A DNA stretch of 64,000 bases from Streptomyces sp. NBC_01231 (lineage in GTDB: Bacteria > Actinomycetota > Actinomycetes > Streptomycetales > Streptomycetaceae). The DNA lies in NCBI GenBank assembly GCA_035999765.1, contig CP108521.1, positions 6,200,001 to 6,264,000 of the forward strand, written 5' to 3'. Each line of letters starts with the position of its first letter. Position 1 is the first letter of the stretch. The position numbers and the translations under genes are program-made. Under the pieces are notes generated by a model. That model was not told where the DNA came from. It did no database searches and saw only the letters and a program-made list of their open reading frames with translations. Positions 1 through 8,527 of the stretch are shown here, in pieces.

Positions 1-1997
1 CGGTCGCCCGTGTTGCGGACCGTCAGCGAGATGTCGTACGACCCGTCCGTGTCGACCCGCGCGGGATCGGCGGCCCCCGTGAAGTCCTCCCACGCGAACT
101 CCGTGTAGGAACGGCCGTGTCCGAAGGGGTACAGCGGGGTCGGGTCCAGGTTGCTGACCTCCTGGCGCAGGCCCAGCGGGGGCTGGAGGTAGGTCCAGGG
201 CTGGCCGCCGGGGACGTGCGGGACGCTCACCGGGAGGCGGCCGGAGGGGTTCACGTGACCCGACAGCACGCCCGCGACCGCCGGACCGCCCTCCTCTCCC
301 GGGAAGAACGCCTGGACGACCGCGGCGAGCCCGCTGTGCCAGCGGCCGAGCGCGTAGGGGCGGCCGGTCAGCAGCACCAGCACCACCGGGACGCCGGTCG
401 CCACCAGTGTGTCCAACAACTCGGCCTGGACGCCCGGCAGTCGAAGGTCCGTCGCGTCGCAGCCCTCGCCGGAGGTGCCCCGGCCGAACAGGCCCGCCCG
501 GTCGCCGAGCACCGCCACGCACACGTCCGCCTCGGCGGTCCTGGCCACCGCCTCGTCGAAACCCGCGGTGTCCGGGTCGGACACCCCGCAGCCCTCCGCG
601 AACGTGACCTTCGCGTCCGGGAGTTCGGCGCGCAGCGACTCCAGCAGGGTCGGGATCTCGATGCCCGTCGGCACCTCGGGGTGGTGCGTGAGGACATGGG
701 ACGGGAAGGAGTAGCAGCCGAGCATGGCGAGGGCGTCCGCGGCGCGCGGTCCGACCACCGCGATCCGGGTGTCCGGGGCCAGGGGGAGTAGACCGTCCGG
801 GTTGTCCAGCAGGACCACGGACTCCTCGGCCAGTCGGCGGGCCAGGGCGCGGTTCGCCGCCGAGTCCAGGTTGATCCGGCCGGCCGGCTCGGGCCGCCAG
901 TCCTCGTCCAGGAGGCCCAGTTCGCACTTCTGGAGCAGGACGCGGCGGGCCGCCCGGTCGATGAGCTCCTCCGGGACCTCGCCCGCCCGGGCCGCGTCCA
1001 GGAGGGGATCGCCGTAGCACCTCAGGGAGGGGAGCTCGACGTCGATGCCCGCGGTGAGCGCCGCGTGTGCCGCTTCCGCCTCGCTGCCCGCCACCCGGTG
1101 CAGGGTCTGCAGGAAGCCGATGCCGAAGTAGTCGGAGACCACCGTGCCGGTGAATCCCCAGCGTTCTCGCAGGAGTTCGGTCAACAGACCGGGGTCCGCC
1201 GACGCCGGGACGCCGTCCGTGTCGGTGTACGCGGCCATCACCGAGCGGGCGCCGCCCTCGCGCAGGGCCATCTCGAACGGCGGGAGCGTGATGTCCGCGA
1301 CCTCCCGGACGCCGGCCCGTACCGGGGCCTGGTTGCGGGCGCCGGCCGAGGAGGCGTACCCGGCGAAGTGCTTGAGGGTGGCGACGATCCCGGCCGACTC
1401 GAGGCCGCGGACGTAGGCGGAGCCGACGGTGCCGACCAGGTACGGGTCCTCGCCGATGGTCTCCTCGACCCGGCCCCAGCGCAGATCCCGTACGACGTCC
1501 AGGACCGGCGCGAGGCCCTGGTGGACGCCGACGGAGCGCAGGTCGTCGCCGATGCGGCGGCCCAGCTCCTCGACCAGCTCGGGGTCGAAGGTCGCGCCCC
1601 AGGCCAGCGGCACCGGGTAGGCGGTGGCCTGCCAGGCGGTGAAGCCCGCCAGACACTCCTCGTGGGCGATCGCGGGGATGCCGAAACGGCCGGCCTCGAT
1701 GATGCGGCGCTGGGCGCGGGCCAGTGCCTGCGCGCCCAGCGCCGGGTCCACGGGCGCCGTGCCGAAGGGGCGGGTGAGCTGACCCAGACCGTGGGTCATC
1801 AGCTCGTCCCAGTCGTAGGCGGAGGAGCCGGCGGTCATTTCGCGTTGGAGGGGGGCGACCCCGTCGCCGTCCGTGCTGGCGCCCACCCAGACGCCGTACA
1901 GCTGGGCGGTCTTCTCCTCCAGGGTCATCCGGGAGAGGAGGTCGTCGACACGGGCGGCGGCGGGCAGTGCGGGGTCACGCCAGGGGGCGGTGGTCAT
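1..1997 (-). CDS. Glycoside hydrolase family 3 beta-glucosidase/beta-xylosidase (3' end cut by window edge)
   Basis: The reading frame starts at the ATG at 1997 and runs off the left edge, so the C-terminus is missing. The start context MTTAPWRDPALP..VDDLLSRMTLEEKTAQ is the usual opening of the family. The GH3 N-terminal barrel shows KHFAGY, and the nucleophile motif TVVSDYFG has its Asp at about residue 289. The middle sandwich domain and the start of the fibronectin-like C-terminal domain (ending SLTVRNTGDR) follow. GH3 enzymes release terminal sugars from beta-glucosides or xylosides. There is no signal peptide, so it probably acts on imported oligosaccharides in the cytoplasm. It is divergent from the LacI-type regulator at 2121, and a CGAA-N3-TTCG palindrome lies in its leader at 2030-2040. 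Whether the substrate is xylo- or gluco-oligosaccharide cannot be decided from the sequence. Confidence 0.93.
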   Translation of the reverse strand, partial: MTTAPWRDPALPAAARVDDLLSRMTLEEKTAQLYGVWVGASTDGDGVAPLQREMTAGSSAYDWDELMTHGLGQLTRPFGTAPVDPALGAQALARAQRRIIEAGRFGIPAIAHEECLAGFTAWQATAYPVPLAWGATFDPELVEELGRRIGDDLRSVGVHQGLAPVLDVVRDLRWGRVEETIGEDPYLVGTVGSAYVRGLESAGIVATLKHFAGYASSAGARNQAPVRAGVREVADITLPPFEMALREGGARSVMAAYTDTDGVPASADPGLLTELLRERWGFTGTVVSDYFGIGFLQTLHRVAGSEAEAAHAALTAGIDVELPSLRCYGDPLLDAARAGEVPEELIDRAARRVLLQKCELGLLDEDWRPEPAGRINLDSAANRALARRLAEESVVLLDNPDGLLPLAPDTRIAVVGPRAADALAMLGCYSFPSHVLTHHPEVPTGIEIPTLLESLRAELPDAKVTFAEGCGVSDPDTAGFDEAVARTAEADVCVAVLGDRAGLFGRGTSGEGCDATDLRLPGVQAELLDTLVATGVPVVLVLLTGRPYALGRWHSGLAAVVQAFFPGEEGGPAVAGVLSGHVNPSGRLPVSVPHVPGGQPWTYLQPPLGLRQEVSNLDPTPLYPFGHGRSYTEFAWEDFTGAADPARVDTDGSYDISLTVRNTGD

Positions 1998-2029
1998 GAA
2001 ACTCCTGTCGGGGTGGAGGGCCCTCTCAG

Positions 2030-2059
2030 CGAATGTTTCGAGATAGTAATCGAATGTTT
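2030..2059. promoter_or_regulatory. Candidate LacI-family operator of the GH3 gene
   Basis: CGAATGTTTCG at 2030-2040 is a CGAA-N3-TTCG inverted repeat. The left part CGAATGTTT recurs at 2051-2059, exactly 21 bases later (two helical turns). It lies between the divergent GH3 and LacI-type genes. The same CGAA..TTCG arrangement reappears at 3227-3239. From memory, the streptomycete beta-xylosidase regulator BxlR binds a CGAA/TTCG-type site, which would fit the adjacent regulator. Confidence 0.5.
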
Positions 2060-2120
2060 TGGGAACCTAGGGCGGTGGGAGGGGTTCGTCAAGAGGTCGC
2101 GCAGGGATACGATCGCCGCC

Positions 2121-3185
2121 ATGACACCCCCGGAGCCCGCTGAAACCCGGGCGACAGCCCCGACAACCGGACGGTCCGCGCAGACCGCGACGCTCGCCGA
2201 GATCGCCCGAGAGGCCGGCGTTTCGGCGCCGACAGTTTCGAAGGTCCTCAACGGCCGCGCCGATGTGGCCCCGGCGACCCGCAGCCGTGTGGAGGGTCTG
2301 CTGCGCGCCCACGGCTATCGCCGCCGCCGCGCCGAGGCGAGCCGTTCTCCCCTGATCGACCTGGTCTTCCACGAGTTGGAGAGCGCCTGGGCGATGGAGG
2401 TCATCCGGGGCGTGGAGAACGTGGCCCGGGAGGCCGGGCTGAGCGTGGTGCTGAGCGAGAGCGCCGGCCGGCTCACCCCCGGACGGACCTGGGCCGACCA
2501 GGTCGCCGCCCGCCGCCCGCACGGCGTGATCCTGGTGCTGTCCGGCCTCGACGGGTCACAGCGCGCCCTGCTCAACAGCCGGTCCATCCCGTTCGTCGTG
2601 ATGGACCCGGCCGGTGACCCGGGGGCCGACGTGCCTTCGATCGGGGCCACCAACTGGCAGGGCGGGCTCGCCGCCACCCGGCATCTGGTCGAACTCGGGC
2701 ACACGCGCGTCGGCGCGATCAGCGGGCCGTCCCAGATGATGTGCAGCCGCGCCCGGATCGACGGCTACCGGGCGGCCCTGGAGACCGCCGGGCTGCCGGT
2801 GGACCCGGAGCTGATCGCGGCCGGCGACTTCCATCACGAGGCCGGCTACCGGCGGGGACTGGAACTGCTGCGCCGCCCGGACCGGCCGACCGCCGTCTTC
2901 GCCGGCAACGACCTCCAGGCGCTCGGGCTGTACGAGGCCGCGCGCGAGCTGGGGCTCAGGATCCCGGAGGACCTGAGCGTGGTCGGCTTCGACGACCTGC
3001 CGGTGGCGCCCTGGGTGGGTCCGCCGCTGACGACCGTCCGGCAGCCGCTGACCGAGATGGCGGAGGCGGCCGCGAAGCTGGTCCTCGACCTCGGGCGGGC
3101 GGAGGCGACTCCCGCGGCGACCCGGGTGGAGCTGGCGACGAGCCTGGTGGTGCGGGCCAGTACGGGGGCGCCCTCGGGGGTGTAG
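2121..3185 (+). CDS. LacI-family transcriptional regulator
   Basis: 354 residues from the ATG at 2121. The N-terminal helix-turn-helix and hinge are textbook LacI: TLAEIAREAGVSAPTVSKVL followed by NGRADVAPATRSRV, about residues 22-65. A periplasmic-binding-protein-like effector domain follows, with FDDLPVAPWVGPPLTTVRQP near the C-terminus. Upstream in-frame codons continue towards 1065 but are the shadow of the GH3 gene on the other strand. The regulator is divergent from the GH3 glycosidase and is presumably its sugar-responsive repressor. Candidate operators flank the gene on both sides, at 2030-2059 and 3216-3239. The inducer is unknown, but a disaccharide or xylo-/gluco-oligosaccharide is likely from the neighbour. 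Confidence 0.93.
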   Translation: MTPPEPAETRATAPTTGRSAQTATLAEIAREAGVSAPTVSKVLNGRADVAPATRSRVEGLLRAHGYRRRRAEASRSPLIDLVFHELESAWAMEVIRGVENVAREAGLSVVLSESAGRLTPGRTWADQVAARRPHGVILVLSGLDGSQRALLNSRSIPFVVMDPAGDPGADVPSIGATNWQGGLAATRHLVELGHTRVGAISGPSQMMCSRARIDGYRAALETAGLPVDPELIAAGDFHHEAGYRRGLELLRRPDRPTAVFAGNDLQALGLYEAARELGLRIPEDLSVVGFDDLPVAPWVGPPLTTVRQPLTEMAEAAAKLVLDLGRAEATPAATRVELATSLVVRASTGAPSGV

Positions 3186-3215
3186 CGGTTCCCTCCGCAC
3201 TGCCCCGAAGGAAGT

Positions 3216-3239
3216 CGGTTGTACAACCGAAACTTTCGG
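3216..3239. promoter_or_regulatory. Two overlapping perfect palindromes between the LacI-type gene and the LCP gene
   Basis: CGGTTGTACAACCG (3216-3229) is a perfect 14-base palindrome. It overlaps CCGAAACTTTCGG (3227-3239), a perfect 6-1-6 palindrome. The second contains the CGAA-N3-TTCG core found upstream of the GH3 gene. The stems are too AT-rich and compact for an ordinary Streptomyces terminator, so binding sites are the better reading. The LCP gene starts about 108 bases downstream. Confidence 0.5.
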
Positions 3240-3346
3240 AGCCGGTTTGGGGGAACGAGTTGAGAAGTGTGAGATTTTCCGAAGAAAACCGTCTCGCGCC
3301 ACCGTTCCTAACAATCCCCTAATAATTCGGACGTACGTTCTTTCCC

Positions 3347-4411
3347 GTGACGGGAGACGACGCGAACGACGGGGCCGGGGACGCGGGCAGACGAAGAGGC
3401 CGACGGTCGACAGCGCTCAGGGCCGCCGGTCTCACCCTGGCGGGAGCCCTGGTTCTGGGGGTCGCGGCGGCGGGCTGGGCGTACTGGCACCTCAACAGCA
3501 ACATCAAGAGCGTCGACATCAACAGCGCGCTCGGCGACGACCGTCCGGCCAGGGCGATGACGACCCCGTCCGCGTCCGGTTCCGTCGCCGCCTCCCCGCT
3601 GCCCACCGGATCCCTGAACATCCTGGTCCTGGGATCGGACTCGCGCAGCGGCAAGGAGAACCAGGCGCTCGGCGGCGGGGACAGCGAGGGTGCCCGCTCC
3701 GACACGGCGATGGTCGTGCACCTGGACGCCGGCCGGACGCGGGCCACCGTGGTCAGCATCCCGCGCGACACGCTCGTCACCCGGCCCTCCTGCCCGTCGC
3801 CGTCGGGCGGGTCGACGGCGGTGGCGTACAACGCGATGTTCAACAGCGCGTACTCGGTGGGCGGCCCGGTGTGCGCGGTGAAGACGGTCGAGTCCCTCAC
3901 GAACGTCCGCATGGACCACTACATCGAGATCGACTTCTCGGGCTTCACGAAGCTGGTGAACGCCCTCGGCGGCGTCACGGTCACGACGGACGAGGACATC
4001 GACGACATCGACAGCCATCTGAAGCTGAAGGCGGGCACCCACCACCTCGACGGCAAACAGGCCCTCGCCCTCGCCCGCACCCGGCACGGCATCGGGGACG
4101 GCAGTGACCTCGGCCGCATAGGTCTCCAGCAGAAGCTGGTGAAGTCCCTGCTGGAGCAGATCGCCTCGACGAACCTGCTCACCGACCCCGCCAAGCTGTA
4201 CGAGGTCGCCGACTCGATCACCGCCAGCCTCACCACCGACACCGGTCTGGACTCGCTGACCGAGCTGATGCGCCTCGGCCAGAGCCTGAAAGGCCTGTCG
4301 TCGAGCGAGGTGAGGACGGTGACCATGCCGGTCGTGACCGCGCCCTCGGATCCCAACCGGGTGGTCGCCGAGGAGCCGGAGGCGAGCGACCTGTGGAAGT
4401 CGCTGCGCTGA
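3347..4411 (+). CDS. LytR-CpsA-Psr (LCP) family protein
   Basis: 354 residues from the GTG at 3347. A short basic cytoplasmic tail is followed by one transmembrane helix at about residues 24-47. The extracellular LCP catalytic domain shows SDTAMVVHLD, VVSIPRDTLV and the late arginine motif ALALARTRHG. LCP enzymes transfer undecaprenyl-phosphate-linked teichoic acids or other glycopolymers to peptidoglycan at the outer face of the membrane. The length and single-pass topology are normal, and the C-terminal LytR_C extension found in some relatives is absent. The gene stands alone, with AT-rich sequence (CTAATAATTC, 3317-3326) just upstream that could contain a -10 element. The substrate polymer cannot be inferred from context. 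Confidence 0.93.
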   Translation: MTGDDANDGAGDAGRRRGRRSTALRAAGLTLAGALVLGVAAAGWAYWHLNSNIKSVDINSALGDDRPARAMTTPSASGSVAASPLPTGSLNILVLGSDSRSGKENQALGGGDSEGARSDTAMVVHLDAGRTRATVVSIPRDTLVTRPSCPSPSGGSTAVAYNAMFNSAYSVGGPVCAVKTVESLTNVRMDHYIEIDFSGFTKLVNALGGVTVTTDEDIDDIDSHLKLKAGTHHLDGKQALALARTRHGIGDGSDLGRIGLQQKLVKSLLEQIASTNLLTDPAKLYEVADSITASLTTDTGLDSLTELMRLGQSLKGLSSSEVRTVTMPVVTAPSDPNRVVAEEPEASDLWKSLR

Positions 4412-4497
4412 GGAGCGCCCGGCCCCGGAGCCGCCCCCTCGCTCTCACCTGCGGAAACCGGTCCGCGGAAAAAAACTTCGGGGAATTTCCGCGACGG

Positions 4498-4524
4498 TGT
4501 CGATCCCGGCGTCTCCCGATCGAC
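4498..4524 (+). promoter_or_regulatory. Candidate ECF42-type promoter
   Basis: TGTCGA at 4498-4503 and CGAC at 4521-4524 are separated by 17 bases, and the DGPF gene starts 53 bases downstream. The published ECF42 target motif, as I recall it, is TGTCGA near -35 and CGA(T/C) near -10. The match suggests autoregulation by the sigma factor encoded at 4993. Confidence 0.55.
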
Positions 4525-4576
4525 GCAGGGGTGAGAGGCCGGGAACGACCCGGCCCGTACGGCACCAGGAGTCACC

Positions 4577-4933
4577 ATGCCCCGCTACCTGTCGCTCGTG
4601 CAGATCGACGAGAAGACCGCGCCCGCCGAGGGACCGAGCCCCGAGCTGATGCAGCGGATGGGCGAGCTGATCGAGGAGGTCACCAAGGCCGGGGTGATGC
4701 TCGACACCCAGGGTCTGACGCCGTCCTCGCAGGGCACCAGGGTGCGCTGGGAGGGCGGGCAGCTCTCCGTCACGGACGGACCGTTCACCGAGTCCAAGGA
4801 AGTCGTCGGCGGCTACGCGATCATGCAGTGCAAGGACAAGGCCGAGGCCCTCGAGTGGACCAAGCGGTTCCTGAAGGTGCACGAGGAGCACTGGACGGTG
4901 ACCTGCGAGGTGCGGGAGATCGCGGAGGGCTGA
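4577..4933 (+). CDS. YCII-related DGPF-domain protein
   Basis: 118 residues from the ATG at 4577, with AGGAG upstream. It is a single alpha/beta-barrel DGPF/YCII domain: MPRYLSLVQIDE at the start and SVTDGPFTESKEVVGGYAI carrying the diagnostic DGPF. The function of the family is not established, although ferredoxin-like YCII folds can bind small ligands. DGPF genes are the standard genomic partner of ECF42 sigma factors, and the sigma factor gene begins 60 bases downstream on the same strand, so the two are likely one operon. The TGTCGA-N17-CGAC promoter candidate lies directly upstream. Confidence 0.9.
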   Translation: MPRYLSLVQIDEKTAPAEGPSPELMQRMGELIEEVTKAGVMLDTQGLTPSSQGTRVRWEGGQLSVTDGPFTESKEVVGGYAIMQCKDKAEALEWTKRFLKVHEEHWTVTCEVREIAEG

Positions 4934-4992
4934 CGGCCCGTCCGGGCCCGGCGGCTTGGTCGGGCGCCGGTACGGGTGTCGAATGGAGGGCT

Positions 4993-6258
4993 GTGAGCTC
5001 ACAGCCCTCCGCCGACCCGCGCGGCACCATCGAGACCGTCTTCCGCATGGAGTCCCCGCGCATCATCGCGGGCGTCACCCGCATCGTCCGGGACGTCGGC
5101 ATCGCCGAGGAGCTCGCGCAGGACGCGCTGGTCGCGGCCCTGGAGCAGTGGCCGCGGGACGGCGTGCCGGACAACCCGGGCGCCTGGCTCATGGCCGCCG
5201 CCCGGCACCGTGCGGTCGACCTGATCCGCCGCCGGGAGAACTACGGCCGCAAGCTGGCCGAGATCGGCCGGGACCTGTCGGATGCGGAACCGCCCCAGGA
5301 GCCCGCCGACCCCGAGGACATCGACGACGACCTGCTCCGGCTGGTCTTCACCGCCTGTCATCCGGTCCTGTCCGCCGAGGCCCGCACCGCCCTCACCCTG
5401 CGGCTGCTCGGAGGCCTCACCACGCCCGAGATCGCCCGCGCGTTCCTGGTGCCGGAGGCGACGGTCGCGCAGCGCATCGTCCGGGCCAAGCGCACGCTCG
5501 CCACGAAGAGCGTCGCCTTCGAGGTGCCGTACGGCCCCGACCGTGAGGCCCGCCTCGGCTCCGTCCTCGACGTCATCTACCTGATCTACAACGAGGGTTA
5601 CGCGGCCACGGCCGGTGACGACTGGCTGCGCCCGGGGCTGTGCGAGGACGCCCTGCGGCTGGCCCGCGTGCTGTCCGGCCTGATGCCGAAGGAGCCCGAG
5701 GTCCACGCCCTGACCGCGCTGCTGGAGTTCCAGACGTCCCGCGCGGCCGCCCGCACCGGTCCGTCCGGAGCGCCCGTCCTCCTCAGGGACCAGAACCGCA
5801 GCCGCTGGAACCGGATGCTCATCGCCCGCGGCATCACCGCCCTCGGCCGCGCCGACGCCACCGCCACCGGTGCCCCCGGCCCCTACGCCCTCCAGGCCGC
5901 CATCGCCGCCTGCCACGCGATGGCGTACTCCTACGAGGAGACCGACTGGCGGACGATCTGCACCCTGTACACCCTGCTCGCCGCCCGTGCCCCCTCACCG
6001 GTCGTCGAACTCAACCGCGCGGTCGCCGTGTCGATGGCGGACGGTCCCGGCCCGGCCCTGGAGATCGTCGACGCCCTCGCCGCCGAACCCGCCCTGCACG
6101 ACTACCACTTGCTGCCGAGCGTGCGCGGCGATCTGCTGCTGCGGCTGGGCCGTCCGAAGGAGGCGCGGGCGGAGTTCGTACGGGCGGCGGAGCTGACACG
6201 GAACGAACGGGAACGGGAGCTGCTGCTGCGGCGGGCGGCCGAGGCCGAGGCTCCCTGA
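4993..6258 (+). CDS. ECF42-type RNA polymerase sigma factor with C-terminal TPR-like extension
   Basis: 421 residues, roughly twice the size of an ordinary ECF sigma factor. Sigma region 2 covers ETVFRMESPRIIAGVTRIVR to PGAWLMAAARHRAVDLIRRR (about residues 14-80). Region 4 contains LTLRLLGGLTTPEIARAFLV (about 133-155). The long C-terminal half, including DVIYLIYNEGYAA and repeated helical pairs, corresponds to the TPR-like/DUF6596 part typical of the ECF42 group. No anti-sigma factor is adjacent, as expected for this group, in which the extension is thought to control activity. The GTG at 4993 was chosen because GGAGGG directly precedes it and homology begins there. The ATG at 5047 is a less likely alternative. 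It forms an operon with the DGPF gene and ends one base from the convergent methyltransferase gene. Confidence 0.9.
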   Translation: MSSQPSADPRGTIETVFRMESPRIIAGVTRIVRDVGIAEELAQDALVAALEQWPRDGVPDNPGAWLMAAARHRAVDLIRRRENYGRKLAEIGRDLSDAEPPQEPADPEDIDDDLLRLVFTACHPVLSAEARTALTLRLLGGLTTPEIARAFLVPEATVAQRIVRAKRTLATKSVAFEVPYGPDREARLGSVLDVIYLIYNEGYAATAGDDWLRPGLCEDALRLARVLSGLMPKEPEVHALTALLEFQTSRAAARTGPSGAPVLLRDQNRSRWNRMLIARGITALGRADATATGAPGPYALQAAIAACHAMAYSYEETDWRTICTLYTLLAARAPSPVVELNRAVAVSMADGPGPALEIVDALAAEPALHDYHLLPSVRGDLLLRLGRPKEARAEFVRAAELTRNERERELLLRRAAEAEAP

Positions 6259-6259
6259 G

Positions 6260-7426
6260 TCAGGCGGGGTGCCCGAGGAGCATCGTCGGCGCCCCGGCGA
6301 CCCGCGTCATGAACACCGTCGCCGAGTTCGGCCCGTGCTGCTTGGGGAGGGCCTTGCGGCGCAACTCCTCCGGCTCGACCGCGGAACCCCGCTTCTTCAC
6401 GGTCAGGACGCCGACCTCGCGCTCCCGCAGCAGGGCCTTCAACTTCTTGACGTTGAAGGGGAGTTGGTCGGTGATCTCGTAGGCGGAGGCGTACGGGGTC
6501 GAGTGCGGCGCGTCGGAGGTGACGTAGGCGATCGTGGCGTCCAGCAGCCCGCCGTCGAGCTGTTCGGCGACCTCGGCGACCAGATGGGCGCGGATGACGG
6601 CGCCGTCGGGCTCGTACAAGTACCGGCCGACGGGGCGGACCTGGGGGTCGGGGAGGCCTCGGGAGAGCAGCGTGCGCGGTCCCGGCAGCAGCGTGGCCCG
6701 GACGGCGCCGGGCTCGGTGCCGAACCACAGCACCGCCTCCTTCACGTCCCCGCCGTCCGAGATCCACTCGGCCTCCGCCTCGGCCGGGACGGCCTCGTGC
6801 GGGATGCCGGGGGCGACCTTCAGAGCCGCGTACGACGCCTTGTGTGCGGCCAGGACGGCCCACGACAGGGGCGGCGAATACGCCTCCGGATCGAAGATCC
6901 GGCCTCGGCCGCCCCGCCGCGCCGGGTCGACGAACACGGCGTCGTACGAAGCCGTGTCCACCTCCGTGACATCCGCCTCCCGCACTTCGACGAGGCCGGC
7001 AAGACCCAGCGCGTCGGCGTTCGCGCGGGCCGCCTGGGCCGTCAGCGGATCCCGGTCCACGGCGAGCACCCTGATCCCCGCCCGGGCGAGCGCGATCGCG
7101 TCCCCGCCGATCCCGCAGCACAGGTCGGCCACGGAGCGCACGCCGAGGGCCTTGAGCCGCTGCGCGCGGTACGCCGCCACGCTCGCCCGGGTCGACTGCT
7201 CGACCCCGTTCGGGGTGAAGAACATCCGCCCGGCGTCCTCGGCCCCGAACTTCGCGGCAGCCCGCTGCCGCAGCCGGGCCTGCCCGAGCGCCGCCGACAC
7301 CAGGGCGGCGGGGTGGTCGCGGCGCAGCCGGGTGGCGACGGCGAGTTCGTCGGCGGGGGCGGTGTCGCGCACTTCGTCGAGGAGGGCGCGACCCTCGGGG
7401 GTGTGGAGGGGAGCGAGGTCGTTCAC
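6260..7426 (-). CDS. THUMP-like class I SAM-dependent methyltransferase
   Basis: 388 residues from the ATG at 7426. A helical N-terminal part (about 1-95) precedes a Rossmann methyltransferase core, with motif I VADLCCGIGGDAIALA, acidic motif VLAVDRDP and the DPAR motif (AVFVDPARRGGRGR). The C-terminal region ending RVAGAPTMLLGHPA matches the THUMP-like domain of actinobacterial RNA/SAM methyltransferases. DPPR/DPAR-type motifs are typical of enzymes acting on nucleic-acid bases, so rRNA or tRNA methylation is plausible but unproven. It converges on the sigma factor gene (stops one base apart) and is divergent from the deacetylase pair. Confidence 0.88.
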   Translation of the reverse strand: MNDLAPLHTPEGRALLDEVRDTAPADELAVATRLRRDHPAALVSAALGQARLRQRAAAKFGAEDAGRMFFTPNGVEQSTRASVAAYRAQRLKALGVRSVADLCCGIGGDAIALARAGIRVLAVDRDPLTAQAARANADALGLAGLVEVREADVTEVDTASYDAVFVDPARRGGRGRIFDPEAYSPPLSWAVLAAHKASYAALKVAPGIPHEAVPAEAEAEWISDGGDVKEAVLWFGTEPGAVRATLLPGPRTLLSRGLPDPQVRPVGRYLYEPDGAVIRAHLVAEVAEQLDGGLLDATIAYVTSDAPHSTPYASAYEITDQLPFNVKKLKALLREREVGVLTVKKRGSAVEPEELRRKALPKQHGPNSATVFMTRVAGAPTMLLGHPA

Positions 7427-7516
7427 CGGTTCATTGTGGGCCAGTCGGTGGACGGTCCGCCTCCGGTGGCGGTGTCACTCCGGGTTCGCGGTGGTGGCCT
7501 GCGAAAATCCGGCACC

Positions 7517-8527
7517 ATGCAATCCGTAGGACAAGATGACAACGCTCGTTCTTTTTGGCGCGATTGGTCTTCTCGGCGGCTCCGGCGGATCCAGTCTTCC
7601 CGGCAGCTCCGGCCTACTGAGCGGGTCCGGCAGCAGCTTCGGACTCCTCCACGTCGGTCTTCTCTGTGGGCGAAGGGCGGTGTCGCCGCGCTGGCCACCG
7701 CCGCCCTCGTCTCGGGCTGTGCGCAGGACGGGGACTACGAGGTGGGGCCCGCTCCCGGCCCTGCCCGGGCTCTGGACCGGTACGCCGCCAATCTGCGCGC
7801 CGCGCACCGGACCCGGACGGCGGTGGCCGAGGCCTGGGGCCTCAAGAAGGTCCCGCTGACGGCGCCCGCGCCCCCGGCGGTGAAGCCGAGGATCACCACC
7901 CGCGAGGGCTTCGAGGTCGAGGGCCACCGGGAAGAGGACCTCCCCCCGGTCTTCACCAAGGTCCCCACCGGGGAGAAGGTCGTCTTCCTCACCATCGACG
8001 ACGGGGCCGAGAAGGACCCGGAGTTCCTGCGGATGATGAGCGAGCTGAAGATCCCGTACACCGCCTTCCTCAGCGACCACGTCGTCAAGGACGACTACGG
8101 ATACTTCAGGAAGATGCGGGACCGGGGGGTCGTACTCAACAACCACACCCTCCACCACCACTACCTGCCGGGGCTGTCGTACGACCGCCAGAAGCATGAG
8201 ATCTGCGGCATGCAGGAGGTGATCGAGGAGCAGTACGGCACGCGGCCCACGCTCTTCCGCCCGCCCTTCGGCACCTACGACAAGGACACCCTGCGCGCGG
8301 CGAAGAGCTGCGGTGTCCGGTACGTCCCGCTGTGGAGCGAGGAGGTCTTCGTCGACCACTGGGACTTCCGCGAGTGGGACCGCGACCTCCACCCGGGCGA
8401 CATCGTGCTCACCCACTTCCGGGGCCGGAAGGACTGGAACGGCACGATGACGGCCATGGTCCGCCGGTTCCTGAACAAGGTCACGCGCGAGGGGTACGCC
8501 GTCGGCCGGCTGGAGGACTACCTGTGA
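7517..8527 (+). CDS. Polysaccharide deacetylase family lipoprotein (first of tandem pair)
   Basis: 336 residues from the ATG at 7517. A long arginine-rich N-terminus (about 50 residues, ending PPRRSSLWAK) precedes a hydrophobic stretch and the lipobox LVSGC. The protein is therefore probably an outer-face lipoprotein, and the RR pair raises the possibility of Tat export. The NodB/CE4 domain shows FLTIDDGAEKD (motif 1, here TIDDG), NNHTLHHH (motif 2), FRPPFGTYD (motif 3) and DIVLTHFR (late histidine motif). CE4 enzymes remove acetyl groups from peptidoglycan, chitin or xylan. The stop overlaps the start of the next gene, so the two are translationally coupled. The start could be further downstream, since the N-terminus is unusually long for a lipoprotein signal. 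Confidence 0.87.
   Translation: MQSVGQDDNARSFWRDWSSRRLRRIQSSRQLRPTERVRQQLRTPPRRSSLWAKGGVAALATAALVSGCAQDGDYEVGPAPGPARALDRYAANLRAAHRTRTAVAEAWGLKKVPLTAPAPPAVKPRITTREGFEVEGHREEDLPPVFTKVPTGEKVVFLTIDDGAEKDPEFLRMMSELKIPYTAFLSDHVVKDDYGYFRKMRDRGVVLNNHTLHHHYLPGLSYDRQKHEICGMQEVIEEQYGTRPTLFRPPFGTYDKDTLRAAKSCGVRYVPLWSEEVFVDHWDFREWDRDLHPGDIVLTHFRGRKDWNGTMTAMVRRFLNKVTREGYAVGRLEDYL

Noticed and set aside
117..1620. Long plus-strand open frames within the first 2 kb.
   Set aside because: They are shadows of the GH3 gene on the minus strand. Their translations show the Arg/Gly/Ala bias of wrong-frame high-GC DNA and no motifs.
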